The notes under the pieces are model-generated. The model saw nothing but the letters and a program-made list of their open reading frames with translations, was not told the DNA's origin and made no database searches. Shown here in pieces: positions 9,046 through 17,756 of a stretch of DNA of 64,000 bases. Location of the stretch: the NCBI GenBank assembly GCA_044463125.1, contig JBIQMS010000024.1, positions 5,388 through 69,387 on the forward strand, read 5' to 3'. The stretch is from CAYMZZ01 sp044463125. GTDB lineage: Bacteria; Bacteroidota; Bacteroidia; Chitinophagales; Chitinophagaceae. Position numbers and translations under genes: made by a program. Numbering within the stretch: position 1 is the stretch's first letter; every line of letters starts with the position of its first letter.

Positions 9046-11634
9046 ATGAAACATCTGTACCTTCTCCTGCTTGCAGTGGGACTGCTCAACGAGGCATCGC
9101 TGCAGGCCCAATGTACGAACCACACACTCGACTGGGATTATCGTGAATATTTTGCACGTACCACCGGCACAATCAGAACTTATGTAAGCCTGAGTCAGTC
9201 GCAAAATCAGTATTTCGCCTTTGGCGCTAATAAGCTGACGATCACCCACAATTACACTGCAAATACCGCAGTTAATGGGGATGTAACCACGCATACGGCT
9301 GACGCAGGATCCTTTGGCAATGGCGCCGATGTGCATTTTATTGGAAATGGCGAAGTCGGATTTACCTTTCAAACTGCAGTTACCAATCTTCAGTTTTCGC
9401 TTTACGATATTGACCGTTCGCAAAGAGTGCAATTTGAAGCATGGGACGGAGCTACCCAACGAAATATTACTCTTGCAACCGTTTCAGGGTCGGTGTTAAC
9501 CATTTCCAACAACAATAGTCCTAATGCACGTGTGGATGCAAGCAGTACCACGGTATCGAATAGCAGTACGGACGGAACAGTCAATGTTAGTATCGCCGGG
9601 CCGATTACATCGGTTACAATAACAGTAAGTAATTCTCAAACCTGTAGCAGTTCCTGTGGTGGCGGGGGTAATGAGGACGGCTCTTACTTTATTTCTGATA
9701 TTACAGCCTGCTCCAATGGCAGCTTTCCTAACAATTACCATTCCGTAAGTCAACCCTTTACCGGTATGCCCGGTTATATGCTTACGGTAGTAGATAATAA
9801 GTTTTATTATTTTGATCCGGTATCGGGTGTGGCCAAGTTTATTTTCCAGGACAACACGCACTCGAATATGAACTCCCTGGCATATGATGCGGTAAACCGC
9901 CTTATTTACTATACATACAGTCTTTCGGGCAGCCCTGGTGTAAACGCTAATGAAAAGGCTCTGCGTCGCTATGACCTTAATATGGATACATTTGGTGTTG
10001 TTCTCAACAATGTGAATGACCTGGGAATCCCCACATTTGGTCAGGGTGTGGAGTCTGGGGCGGCAGCGTTTTACGATGGAAATTTGTATTGGGGAATAGA
10101 AGGGCATTCCAACACGGCCGTTGAGTCGATTATATATCGCGTTGAGCTGAATGCATCGCAGTTTCCGATTGGTTTCAGTCAGGTGTATGCACAGGACGTT
10201 CGACTTCCACCCAGCACAAGCCGCCAGCACGACTGGGCCGACTTTACACTGAATGATGGTATCCTGTACGATTTTGATGGAGGCGTGGCCAATAGTCCCA
10301 CGGCTCAGAACGCCAATTTCTTCCACCAAAACCTCCTGACAGGTGCGGTTACTGCCTATACACCACAGGTGGGTGTGGTGCCCAAGCAGGCGAGCATCAA
10401 CTGGCAGGGCGATATGTTTAATATTGGAGCGCCTGCGGCAGGTGATCCCGGTCAGGCTACTCTATACAATGGCACCGATGGAGAAGGTTCGCCTGTGGTT
10501 ATCACCCATTATGGCGTGCCCCTGGTGGGTAGTTGGGGCGATGCGGCTGAGGCATTCCGACCGCTTTGCGATTTTGGTGATGCGCCAGCCAGTTATGACC
10601 CGGATGCGTGGTCGCCAGCCGTGAACGAGCGTGATACGGCGCTACGTATCGGCAGCAATGTGGATATTGAATGGCTGACCCGCGGTCAGTCGGCCGCTGC
10701 CGATCTCGACAACTTCGATGATGGCATAGCCACCGTTACCATATTCAGCAACCTTTACAGCACTTACCAGGTGCAGGTTGATGTGTACAACAACACATCT
10801 GGTGATGCTACCCTGATGGGCTGGCTCGACTGGAATGGCAATGGCGTTTTCGATGCAGGAGAAGCATCTATCGCCCAAACCATAAGTCCACTGGCGGGAA
10901 CCCAACAGGTTTATCTTTCCTGGACGGGTATCAGTTCCACACTGAATACGGGTGATATCACTTATCTGCGTATCCGTCTCACTTCAGCCGTTAATGGTAT
11001 GGACGCAGACGATGCAACAGGCTGGTTTGGCGATGGTGAAACGGAGGATTATCCAGTAAGTGTACAGAATATCGTATTGCCCGTAAACCTGCTCAGCTTT
11101 GAGGCAAAGGCCATCAATAACCAATCGGTACAGCTCAACTGGAAGGCCATCAGTGATGAAGCTTTTGATGGTTATGCTATAGAACGCAGCCGCGATGGAA
11201 ATAGTTGGAGCCAGATTGGATATGTATCCGCTACTGGCAGCCATTCTATCCAGTCTTATGTATATGTTGATCAAAACCCATACAAGGGAATTTCACACTA
11301 CCGCCTGCGTTTGCGCGAGAAAAATGCAGCGGAGCGCATCAGCGATATCCGTCAGGTGAAAATTGCCGATGCAAGGGTTAAGTTTAGCATCACTCCCAAC
11401 CCGGCTACCACCCAGGTGAGTATGTTGTTGACAGCTACCCGCCCCGGTACCCGTGCCAGCATCCGTGTTATCAATAGCAATGGCAGCACATTATATACGC
11501 AAACCGTAACGCTGCGAGAAGGTAGTTCTACGATCAGCCTGCCCCTGGCTACGGAATGGCCAGCCGGAACTTACCTTGTGGTTGTTGCGACCGATGAGGG
11601 AATTGAATCAGAAAAACTGCTGATTAATCGTTAA
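9046..11634 (+). CDS. secreted GEVED-domain protein with T9SS sorting domain
   Basis: An 862-residue exported protein. Signal peptide at about 1-21 (LYLLLLAVGLLNEASLQAQ). Residues 25-230 form a beta-sandwich with a SCGGGGNEDGSYFISDI end. Residues about 240-505 are a propeller-like region of the kind seen in secreted Bacteroidota proteins (MPGYMLTVVDNKFYYFDP). A GEVED domain spans about 508-690: FGDAPASYDPDAW, then WLDWNGNGVFDAGEAS and the name-giving GDGETEDYPV. The C-terminal ~85 residues are a T9SS sorting domain (ITPNPATTQVSML, WPAGTYLVVVATDEG). The role is unknown, probably surface binding. It is followed 62 nt later by the M14 peptidase gene and may share its transcript. Confidence 0.85.
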   Translation: MKHLYLLLLAVGLLNEASLQAQCTNHTLDWDYREYFARTTGTIRTYVSLSQSQNQYFAFGANKLTITHNYTANTAVNGDVTTHTADAGSFGNGADVHFIGNGEVGFTFQTAVTNLQFSLYDIDRSQRVQFEAWDGATQRNITLATVSGSVLTISNNNSPNARVDASSTTVSNSSTDGTVNVSIAGPITSVTITVSNSQTCSSSCGGGGNEDGSYFISDITACSNGSFPNNYHSVSQPFTGMPGYMLTVVDNKFYYFDPVSGVAKFIFQDNTHSNMNSLAYDAVNRLIYYTYSLSGSPGVNANEKALRRYDLNMDTFGVVLNNVNDLGIPTFGQGVESGAAAFYDGNLYWGIEGHSNTAVESIIYRVELNASQFPIGFSQVYAQDVRLPPSTSRQHDWADFTLNDGILYDFDGGVANSPTAQNANFFHQNLLTGAVTAYTPQVGVVPKQASINWQGDMFNIGAPAAGDPGQATLYNGTDGEGSPVVITHYGVPLVGSWGDAAEAFRPLCDFGDAPASYDPDAWSPAVNERDTALRIGSNVDIEWLTRGQSAAADLDNFDDGIATVTIFSNLYSTYQVQVDVYNNTSGDATLMGWLDWNGNGVFDAGEASIAQTISPLAGTQQVYLSWTGISSTLNTGDITYLRIRLTSAVNGMDADDATGWFGDGETEDYPVSVQNIVLPVNLLSFEAKAINNQSVQLNWKAISDEAFDGYAIERSRDGNSWSQIGYVSATGSHSIQSYVYVDQNPYKGISHYRLRLREKNAAERISDIRQVKIADARVKFSITPNPATTQVSMLLTATRPGTRASIRVINSNGSTLYTQTVTLREGSSTISLPLATEWPAGTYLVVVATDEGIESEKLLINR

Positions 11635-11696
11635 TAGAATCGCGTTTTTGTCAATTTTAGAATAAATCCAATCCACCAGAAGAAATTCGACAATCT

Positions 11697-14501
11697 ATGA
11701 AATCCATGAAAGCCACTTTCACAGGTGTATTCCTGCTGATTAGTACCCTGATGCTGCATGCTCAGCAACCCGTTCAGGAAAAGTACAGCAAGGTGCAGAT
11801 TGCCGCACCAGTTACCGACCGAACAGCGTTTGGCGAATTGATGGGCCTGCTCGAAATCGACCACTTCGATTTTTCGGAAGAAGGCGATGTGATATCCGAA
11901 ATCAGCGCTACAGCCCTGGGCCGGTTAAAGCAAACCCCTTATAAGTACAAAATTTTGGTAGATGATGTGGTGGCCAACCTGCATGCCCGCAACCGCGAAT
12001 ATGATGAGTTGCGTGCGCAGGGTCGTTTGCCATTTGAAGAAACGGGCAATGTTCTGGACAATATCATTGTTACACCTTCTGCATTTGAATTGAAAGATAC
12101 TTATGGTGGCTACTATCGCTATAGTGAAATGGAGGATGCCATCGACGACCTGGTTGCTGCCTACCCTGCTATCGCCAGCAAGGAAGATATTGGTTCATCA
12201 TATGAAGGCCGCACCATATGGGCAGTTAAGATCTCCGATAATGTGGAAACCGATGAAGCTGCTGAACCAGATGTTTTATTTCTTGGCATTCAGCATGCGC
12301 GCGAAGCCATTGGTGGTGCCAGCATGATCTTCTTTATGCAATATCTCTGCGAGCAGTATTCGCAGGACAGCCGGATTAAAGACCTGGTTGATAATCGCGA
12401 GATTTACATTGTGGTCTGCATGAATCCCGATGGATGGGAGCATAATTATACACTTAACATTAATGGCGGCGGCTTGTGGCGGAAGAATCGCCGGGGAAAC
12501 GGCGTGGACCTGAACCGTAACTGGGATTGGAACTGGGGCAACTGCTCTGGCGCCACATCCTCCTGCGGCTCTGCTACTTCTACATCCGATACTTATTATG
12601 GTCCAAGTGCCTTCTCCGAGCCCGAGACCCAGGTGATTCGTGATTTCACCTATGCGCACAATTTTGTGGCCATGATTGATCAGCATGCTTATGGGCCTTA
12701 TTATTCATTGCCATTTGGTCGCCCCACTTTACCTGGCAACGTCTTCACTGCCGATGACGTAAATTTCTACAAATATGTACCAGCGGCCATGGGCCGCTAC
12801 AATGGTATGCGTGCCGGAAATAGCCCCGAGGCGGTGGGTTATGAAGTAGCCGGTGGGGTGAAAGACTGGATGCTGATGGGTGATTATGGCGTAGGCAGTA
12901 AAGGAAAAGTATATGGAATGACGGGTGAAGGCGGGCATGGCACAGCTGTCGGCTCGGGCGGTACCTTCTGGCCTGTTAAAGCCCAGATCATTCCGCTTTG
13001 CAAGGGTATGGTCCATCAAAATCTTCAATTACTCTATGCTGCAGGAACGCATATCGATTTGCAGGATGCATCGGATATCGCGGTGGGCAGCAAAACGGGC
13101 AGTTTCTCCTTTCGTGCCACCAGGGTTGGACTGGGAACCGAACCAGTAACTGTTTCCCTGATACCTATCAAGAATGTATTGTCGGGTGGAACACCAGCCG
13201 TATTAACGAGCGCAGAATTACCCAACTACTATTCTGTTCATACGGGTAGCGTGGGTTACACATTGCCCGCAGGCCTTACGGATGGACAGGTCATTCAATA
13301 TGCCTGGCGAATCGAAGAAGGCGGGCTCACTTTCTATGATACAATCACCAAAATTTACCATGCCACTCCTTCAGCACTTACCGTACTACAGGATGATATG
13401 GAATCGGGAACCATAACCAACAATTGGTCGTTGACAACCAATGGTACGAACTGGGGTTATACCAGCAGTGGTACGGGCTTTAATAGTTCCGGCAGAGCAA
13501 TGTCGGAATCGCCAAGTGGTAACTACGCTAATAATGCAAGCCGCATAGCCGGTTGGACGAATTCATTTAATCTGAGCGATGCATCGGCGGCCTATCTGAC
13601 TTTTTGGGTGAGACACCGTGCAGAAAATTTCAGGGATAAATTACAGGTGCAATTTTCCAACAACAGTACCAACGGCACCAATGGTACCTGGGTCCCCCTG
13701 GTAGGCACTTCAACCGTTCAGCAACCCGGGAATCTGGAAGGCAGTACCCTCAATGGTGAACCCGCATTGACGGGTTGGCGCGAGGAATGGTCAAGGCAGG
13801 TTTTTGACCTGAGCGCGTTTACCGGTCCGGGAAATAACAATGTGCGATTCCGGTTTGTGTTCACGTCTAACGGAAATGTCAGCTCATACGTTTACCGCGT
13901 GGATGATGGCTTCTACATCGACGATGTAAAACTCGTGAAGACCAGCGCAGCACTGGTTACGCTTCCGGTGCAGTTCAAGAGCTTCAGAGGTCGCCTGCTG
14001 ACGAATGAAACCGTGCGTCTCGATTGGGAAGCGGAAACCGATCAATTGCATGATTATTTTGAAGTAGAACGCTCCACCGACGGAACCAGCTTCCAAACGC
14101 TGGGCCGCGGACCCGCAGTAGCTCCTTATCATTTCATTGATCCCAATCCTGTGGTGGGTAATAATTATTACCGTATCAAGCAGGTGGATAAGGATGGTAA
14201 GATCACTTACAGTTCAACCGTTACCATCGCCTATAACCCCTCCTCTTTCCGGGTAGAGATTTATCCCAATCCGGTAACGGATCAGTTGCGCGTACGTATC
14301 GGCACAGCCGAAATTGCCCAGTACAGGCTTACGCTCACCGACCTGGCAGGCAGGGTAGTGTATGAAGAAAAAATTCAAACAGGCAATGGCCAGCAAGACT
14401 GGACTATTCCCACCGCCACACTTGCCTCGCAAGTGTACCTGGTTACCGTGCGCAATAGCAGGGATGAAGTGGTGGTGATGGAGAAAGTGAGCAAGCAGTG
14501 A
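11697..14501 (+). CDS. secreted M14 zinc carboxypeptidase with T9SS sorting domain
   Basis: A 934-residue exported metallocarboxypeptidase. Signal peptide at 1-22, then a pro-region to about 125 and the M14 catalytic domain at about 130-445. Zinc and substrate residues are visible: H200 and E203 in QHARE, NPDGWEH (243-249), RKNRR (262-266), GVDLNRNW (269-276), the third ligand His in MIDQHAYG, and the catalytic Glu in GMTGEGGHG. A C-terminal jelly-roll-like domain follows (about 560-745, NVRFRFVFTSNG). A T9SS sorting domain is at about 850-934 (IYPNPVTDQLRV). The active site looks intact. ATG 11706 is an alternative start. The stop codon abuts a GTGAGGCG repeat tract. Confidence 0.93.
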   Translation: MKSMKATFTGVFLLISTLMLHAQQPVQEKYSKVQIAAPVTDRTAFGELMGLLEIDHFDFSEEGDVISEISATALGRLKQTPYKYKILVDDVVANLHARNREYDELRAQGRLPFEETGNVLDNIIVTPSAFELKDTYGGYYRYSEMEDAIDDLVAAYPAIASKEDIGSSYEGRTIWAVKISDNVETDEAAEPDVLFLGIQHAREAIGGASMIFFMQYLCEQYSQDSRIKDLVDNREIYIVVCMNPDGWEHNYTLNINGGGLWRKNRRGNGVDLNRNWDWNWGNCSGATSSCGSATSTSDTYYGPSAFSEPETQVIRDFTYAHNFVAMIDQHAYGPYYSLPFGRPTLPGNVFTADDVNFYKYVPAAMGRYNGMRAGNSPEAVGYEVAGGVKDWMLMGDYGVGSKGKVYGMTGEGGHGTAVGSGGTFWPVKAQIIPLCKGMVHQNLQLLYAAGTHIDLQDASDIAVGSKTGSFSFRATRVGLGTEPVTVSLIPIKNVLSGGTPAVLTSAELPNYYSVHTGSVGYTLPAGLTDGQVIQYAWRIEEGGLTFYDTITKIYHATPSALTVLQDDMESGTITNNWSLTTNGTNWGYTSSGTGFNSSGRAMSESPSGNYANNASRIAGWTNSFNLSDASAAYLTFWVRHRAENFRDKLQVQFSNNSTNGTNGTWVPLVGTSTVQQPGNLEGSTLNGEPALTGWREEWSRQVFDLSAFTGPGNNNVRFRFVFTSNGNVSSYVYRVDDGFYIDDVKLVKTSAALVTLPVQFKSFRGRLLTNETVRLDWEAETDQLHDYFEVERSTDGTSFQTLGRGPAVAPYHFIDPNPVVGNNYYRIKQVDKDGKITYSSTVTIAYNPSSFRVEIYPNPVTDQLRVRIGTAEIAQYRLTLTDLAGRVVYEEKIQTGNGQQDWTIPTATLASQVYLVTVRNSRDEVVVMEKVSKQ

Positions 14502-14506
14502 GGTGC

Positions 14507-14592
14507 GTGAGGCGTGAGTGGAGAGAATCGTGAGGCGTGAGACGTGAGGCGTGAGTGGAGAGAATCGTGAGGCGTGAGACGTGAGGCGTGAG
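14507..14592 (+). repeat. 37-nt tandem repeat of the GTGAGGCG family
   Basis: Two exact 37-nt copies (14507-14543 and 14544-14580) and a 12-nt third start. Each copy is built from GTGAGGCGTGAG-type units. The tract begins 6 nt after the stop of the M14 gene. Confidence 0.88.
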
Positions 14593-14621
14593 TTGTGTCT
14601 TAATATTTGGTTAGTAAACAT

Positions 14622-14669
14622 AAATCTGCGGTAATTACTTTGCCATAGCATTGCAATTACCGCAGATTT
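14622..14669 (+). repeat. hairpin core of the CTGCGG family
   Basis: A perfect 15-bp inverted repeat (AAATCTGCGGTAATT at 14622-14636 with its complement at 14655-14669) around an 18-nt loop, followed by a T-rich stretch. It sits midway between the GTGAGG tract and the reversed CTCACG tract. It could also act as a rightward terminator. Confidence 0.75.
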
Positions 14670-14711
14670 TTCTTTTCCGGGTATTGGAGAACCATTCCCA
14701 CAAATAGCATG

Positions 14712-14770
14712 CTCACCACTCACGCCTCACGATTCACGCCTCACGTTTCTCACGCCTCACGATTCTCGCG
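14712..14770 (+). repeat. CTCACGCC tract, reverse complement of the 14507 tract
   Basis: Degenerate CTCACGCCTCACG/ATTCACG units that mirror the GTGAGGCG tract 120 nt upstream, giving a large dyad around the hairpin. It ends about 20 nt before the rsmA start codon. Confidence 0.8.
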
Positions 14771-14790
14771 CTATTCACTAATTTCGCCCC

Positions 14791-15543
14791 ATGTACACCC
14801 TCAAAAAATCATTGGGTCAGCACTTTTTGCGCGATGAAAATATTTGTCGCCTTATTGTGCAAGCTTTGCAGGAGCGGCCATTTACGCGGCTGCTCGAAGT
14901 GGGTCCCGGGGGTGGGGCGCTTACCAAACACCTGATTGAAATCCCCGGCATTGAGTTTCGCGCTGTGGAACTGGATCGGGAAAAAGTGCAGTATCTCCTG
15001 CAAACCTATCCCGTACTGGAAGGAAAAATAATCGAAGCCAGTATCCTCGACATTCCAGCGCCATTTACGGAGCCATTCACCCTAATTGGCAATTTTCCTT
15101 ATAATATCTCCACACAAATTCTGTTTCGGGTGCTCGAATGGAAAGAGCAGGTGGAAACCATGCTGGGCATGTTTCAAAAGGAAGTGGCTCAGCGCGTAGC
15201 CGCAGGCCCGGGCAACAAAACCTATGGCGTTATTTCCGTATTGATCCAGGCCTATTTTGAAGTGGAATACCTTTTTGATGTACATGAAAATTGTTTTACG
15301 CCACCCCCCAAGGTAAAAAGCGGCGTTATACGAATGATTCCCCGAAAGGATATCCCGGAAATGCGCAGCGAAAAAGCATTTTTTAATTTGGTAAAAACGG
15401 CGTTTAACCAGCGACGCAAGACCTTGCGCAATGCCGTGAAGGGATTATTTGAGCCCGGCGAACTGGAAGATCCCTTATTCAACAAAAGAGCGGAGCAGTT
15501 GTCGGTTAGCGATTTCGCCTCCCTCACATTCAGGATGCGATAA
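14791..15543 (+). CDS. rsmA: 16S rRNA dimethyladenosine transferase
   Basis: SAM-dependent methyltransferase (RsmA/KsgA) that dimethylates two adjacent adenines near the 3' end of 16S rRNA during small-subunit maturation. Its 250 residues are typical. Visible motifs: SLGQHFLRDE at the N-terminus, the SAM loop LEVGPGGGALTKHL (about 35-48), and motif IV GNFPYNIS (about residue 100), which positions the adenine. The C-terminal helical part carries FNQRRKTLRNAVKGL. ATG 14791 matches the family start. Its TAA overlaps the next ATG by one base (TAATG), which points to translational coupling. Confidence 0.96.
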   Translation: MYTLKKSLGQHFLRDENICRLIVQALQERPFTRLLEVGPGGGALTKHLIEIPGIEFRAVELDREKVQYLLQTYPVLEGKIIEASILDIPAPFTEPFTLIGNFPYNISTQILFRVLEWKEQVETMLGMFQKEVAQRVAAGPGNKTYGVISVLIQAYFEVEYLFDVHENCFTPPPKVKSGVIRMIPRKDIPEMRSEKAFFNLVKTAFNQRRKTLRNAVKGLFEPGELEDPLFNKRAEQLSVSDFASLTFRMR

Positions 15544-16475
15544 TGGAAAAGAAGAAAATAGTCATTACAGGAAAGGCGCACCCCATGTTGCAGGAAACAT
15601 TGGAAAGAAAAGGATTTGAGGTAGCCTATTTACCCGCCATCAGCTATGAAGAACTGCAATCGCGCATACACGATCTGGAAGGATTGGTTGTGACCACCCG
15701 GTTGAAAATCGATAAACCCCTTTTGCAAAAAGCGGAAAGGCTGCGCTGGATTGGCCGACTGGGCAGTGGCATGGAACTGATTGACCTGCCTTATGCGGAG
15801 AGCCGCAATATTCTATGCGTGAGCAGCCCGGAAGGCAACTGCAATGCCGTGGCCGAACATTCGCTGGGTATGTTGCTCACGCTCATGAACCGGCTCCACT
15901 GGTCGCATGAAGAAATTAAAAGGGGGCTATGGTTGCGCGATGAGAACAGGGGTACGGAATTGTCGGGAAAAACAATTGGTATTATTGGTTTTGGCCATAC
16001 CGGCTCCGCTTTCGCGAAGCGACTCCAATCTTTTGACGTAACCATCCTTGCGCACGACAAGTATAAGTTTGGCTTTGCCGCAGGCGCCATCAAGGAGGCC
16101 AGCCTGGAGCAGATAGCGCGCTATGCGGATGTGGTGAGTGTACACCTGCCCCTCACAACGGAAACACATTACCTCGCCGATGAGGCATTTTTCAGCAGCC
16201 TGCAACAGCGGCCCTGGTTCCTGAATGCTTCGCGCGGCAAGGTGGCCAAAACAGCGGCTATTGCCACGGCGTTGCGTAAAGGACAAATCGCCGGAGCGGG
16301 GCTGGATGTGCTTGAAAATGAAAAACTGGAGACCTATACCGATGCCGAAAAAGCAGAATTAGATTGGATGCTGAACCAGCCTAACGTGTTGATTACCCCC
16401 CATATTGCGGGTTATAGCCATGAGGCTTTTTATAAGATGTCGGAAGTGCTTCTGCAAAAATTAGGGCTACTTTAG
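15543..16475 (+). CDS. D-isomer-specific 2-hydroxyacid dehydrogenase (PGDH-like)
   Basis: A 310-residue NAD-dependent dehydrogenase of the D-2-hydroxyacid family, close to phosphoglycerate dehydrogenases without the C-terminal regulatory ACT domain. The Rossmann motif is GIIGFGHTGSAF (GxGxxG at 149-154). The catalytic Arg is in NASRGKVAKT (about 231), the Glu in GLDVLENEKLE, and the His in ITPHIAGYSHEA (about 287). The substrate is not certain: 3-phosphoglycerate or another 2-hydroxyacid. It is translationally coupled to rsmA and followed by a hairpin terminator. Confidence 0.88.
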   Translation: MEKKKIVITGKAHPMLQETLERKGFEVAYLPAISYEELQSRIHDLEGLVVTTRLKIDKPLLQKAERLRWIGRLGSGMELIDLPYAESRNILCVSSPEGNCNAVAEHSLGMLLTLMNRLHWSHEEIKRGLWLRDENRGTELSGKTIGIIGFGHTGSAFAKRLQSFDVTILAHDKYKFGFAAGAIKEASLEQIARYADVVSVHLPLTTETHYLADEAFFSSLQQRPWFLNASRGKVAKTAAIATALRKGQIAGAGLDVLENEKLETYTDAEKAELDWMLNQPNVLITPHIAGYSHEAFYKMSEVLLQKLGLL

Positions 16476-16499
16476 GTTTTTTCAGACCAAATACTTTAT

Positions 16500-16507
16500 T
16501 ATCTTTG
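16500..16507 (+). promoter_or_regulatory. -7 box candidate for greA (TATCTTTG)
   Basis: TATCTTTG fits the Bacteroidota TAnnTTTG element. No clear -33 box was found. If used, transcription would start near 16514, just before the hairpin at 16519, which would then lie in the greA leader. Confidence 0.4.
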
Positions 16508-16518
16508 CCCATATTATC

Positions 16519-16560
16519 GCAACGCTTCAGTTTAACCGGCTGAGGCGTTGCTATTTTTTT
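16519..16560 (+). terminator. intrinsic terminator or attenuator upstream of greA
   Basis: A 12-bp stem (GCAACGCTTCAG with CTGAGGCGTTGC, one G-U pair), a 9-nt loop, then TATTTTTTT. It serves as terminator for the 2-hydroxyacid dehydrogenase gene. If greA has its own promoter at 16500, it is also a leader attenuator. Confidence 0.85.
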
Positions 16561-16583
16561 CATTTATACCCAGGGAGGTGAAT

Positions 16584-17057
16584 ATGAATAGCATCCAGTA
16601 TGTAACCAAAGAAACATTGGAGCAAATGAAGGCGGAGTTGCAGCATCTCAAGGGGGTGGAAAGACCTGCTGCCAGCCGCGCCATAGCCGAGGCCAGAGAA
16701 AAGGGTGACCTGAAAGAAAATGCTGAGTACGACGCGGCCAAAGAGGCGCAGGGCATGTTGGAAGCCAAAATTGCTGCCCTGGAAGGTGCGCTCTCCCAGG
16801 TACGTGTACTCGACGAAAGCAGTATCGATACCAGCAAAGTTTCTATACTTACCAAAGTGACGATGACCAACCTGAAAACCAAAAAGCAGGTGACCTACCA
16901 GATCGTCAGCGAACAGGAAGCCGACCTGAAAGCCGGCAAAATCTCCGTAACCTCACCCATAGGGCAGGGCGTACTCGGCAAAGCCATCGGCGAAACAGCC
17001 GAAGTAATAGCACCCGCAGGAAAGCTTCAGTTTAAGATTGATGATATAAGTGCGTGA
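16584..17057 (+). CDS. greA: transcription elongation factor GreA
   Basis: A 157-residue cleavage factor that enters the secondary channel of RNA polymerase and restarts backtracked complexes. The N-terminal coiled coil (about 1-75) holds the acidic tip region GDLKENAEYDAAKEAQ. The C-terminal FKBP-like domain ends in SPIGQGVLGKAIGETAEV. ATG 16584 is supported by a strong GGGAGGTG ribosome-binding site 3 nt upstream, unusual in a phylum where such sites are weak. The leader carries a terminator-like hairpin. Confidence 0.97.
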   Translation: MNSIQYVTKETLEQMKAELQHLKGVERPAASRAIAEAREKGDLKENAEYDAAKEAQGMLEAKIAALEGALSQVRVLDESSIDTSKVSILTKVTMTNLKTKKQVTYQIVSEQEADLKAGKISVTSPIGQGVLGKAIGETAEVIAPAGKLQFKIDDISA

Positions 17058-17063
17058 AAAGGA

Positions 17064-17203
17064 GTTTTAAGTTGTAAGTTTTAAGTTGTAAGTGAGTGGA
17101 GTTGTTACTCGAATGGCCACATTTTAAAACCAGGCTACCATCAACTAAAAACTCAACACCTAAATCTTACAACTTATAACTTACAACCTAAAACTTAAAA
17201 CTT
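17064..17203 (+). repeat. AAGTTATAAGTT-family inverted repeat
   Basis: A left tract of TTTTAAGTTGTAAG units (17064-17093) and a right tract of AACTTATAACTTACAAC units (17163-17203) flank about 70 nt. The arms are mutually complementary. It starts 7 nt after the greA stop and ends 6 nt before the HIT gene start. Confidence 0.82.
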
Positions 17204-17209
17204 CTCTCA

Positions 17210-17605
17210 ATGTCCATCTTCTCCCGCATCATATCCGGCGAACTGCCCAGCTACAAGATTGCAGAAGACGATCGGTTCTATGCTTTTCTCGACATCTACC
17301 CTTTGGTGGAAGGTCATGTGTTGGTAGTGCCCAAACTGGAGATTGATCGATTTTTTGATCTGCCGGAGGATTATTTGGGCGAAATGCTTCGCTTTGCGCA
17401 ACCCATCGCCCGCGCTATTGAAGCGACTATTGATTGTAACCGCTGTGGCATGGCGGTTATTGGCCTCGAAGTACCGCATGCCCACTTACACCTCGTTCCC
17501 ATAAAATCAGCCAACGACCTCAACTTTACCCGACCTAAAATGAAAGTGGAAGAACACAGGATGAGGGAAATACAGGAGAGAATAGTTAGAGAGTTGAAAG
17601 TTTAG
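17210..17605 (+). CDS. HIT family nucleotide-binding hydrolase
   Basis: A 131-residue histidine-triad protein (HINT branch). The triad is PHAHLHLVP with H90, H92 and H94, and the fold start IFSRIISGELPSYKIAED is typical. Such proteins hydrolyse nucleoside phosphoramidates or adenylylated compounds, and the physiological substrate is usually unknown. Length is normal. The last codons (RELKV and stop) run into a TTTAAGG-type repeat, so the C-terminus may be shaped by it. Convergent with ruvC. Confidence 0.93.
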   Translation: MSIFSRIISGELPSYKIAEDDRFYAFLDIYPLVEGHVLVVPKLEIDRFFDLPEDYLGEMLRFAQPIARAIEATIDCNRCGMAVIGLEVPHAHLHLVPIKSANDLNFTRPKMKVEEHRMREIQERIVRELKV

Positions 17606-17752
17606 GGTTTAAGGTTTAATTTTTTGATTTGAGGATTCGGTTATTTGTTTTGCGGCTCACGCCTCACGCCTCACGCCTCACGCCTCACCTTAAACCTTAA
17701 ACTCTCAACTTTAAACTAAACGTAATACGTATAACGTAAAACGTACTACGTC
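17584..17752 (+). repeat. three-family mosaic repeat between convergent genes
   Basis: In order: GTTTAGGGTTTAAGG (about 17594-17619), a CTCACGCC array of four or five units (17655-17689), the complementary CCTTAAACTCTCAAC (17688-17715), and ACGTAATACGTATAACGT units (17719-17751). The TTTAAGG arms pair around the CTCACGCC array. The mosaic fills the whole gap between the HIT and ruvC stop codons. Confidence 0.85.
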
Positions 17753-17756
17753 TACC

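Noticed and set aside
9496..10329. 277-aa minus-strand frame within the GEVED gene
   Set aside because: Antisense to a convincing secreted protein; low-complexity composition and no recognisable motif.
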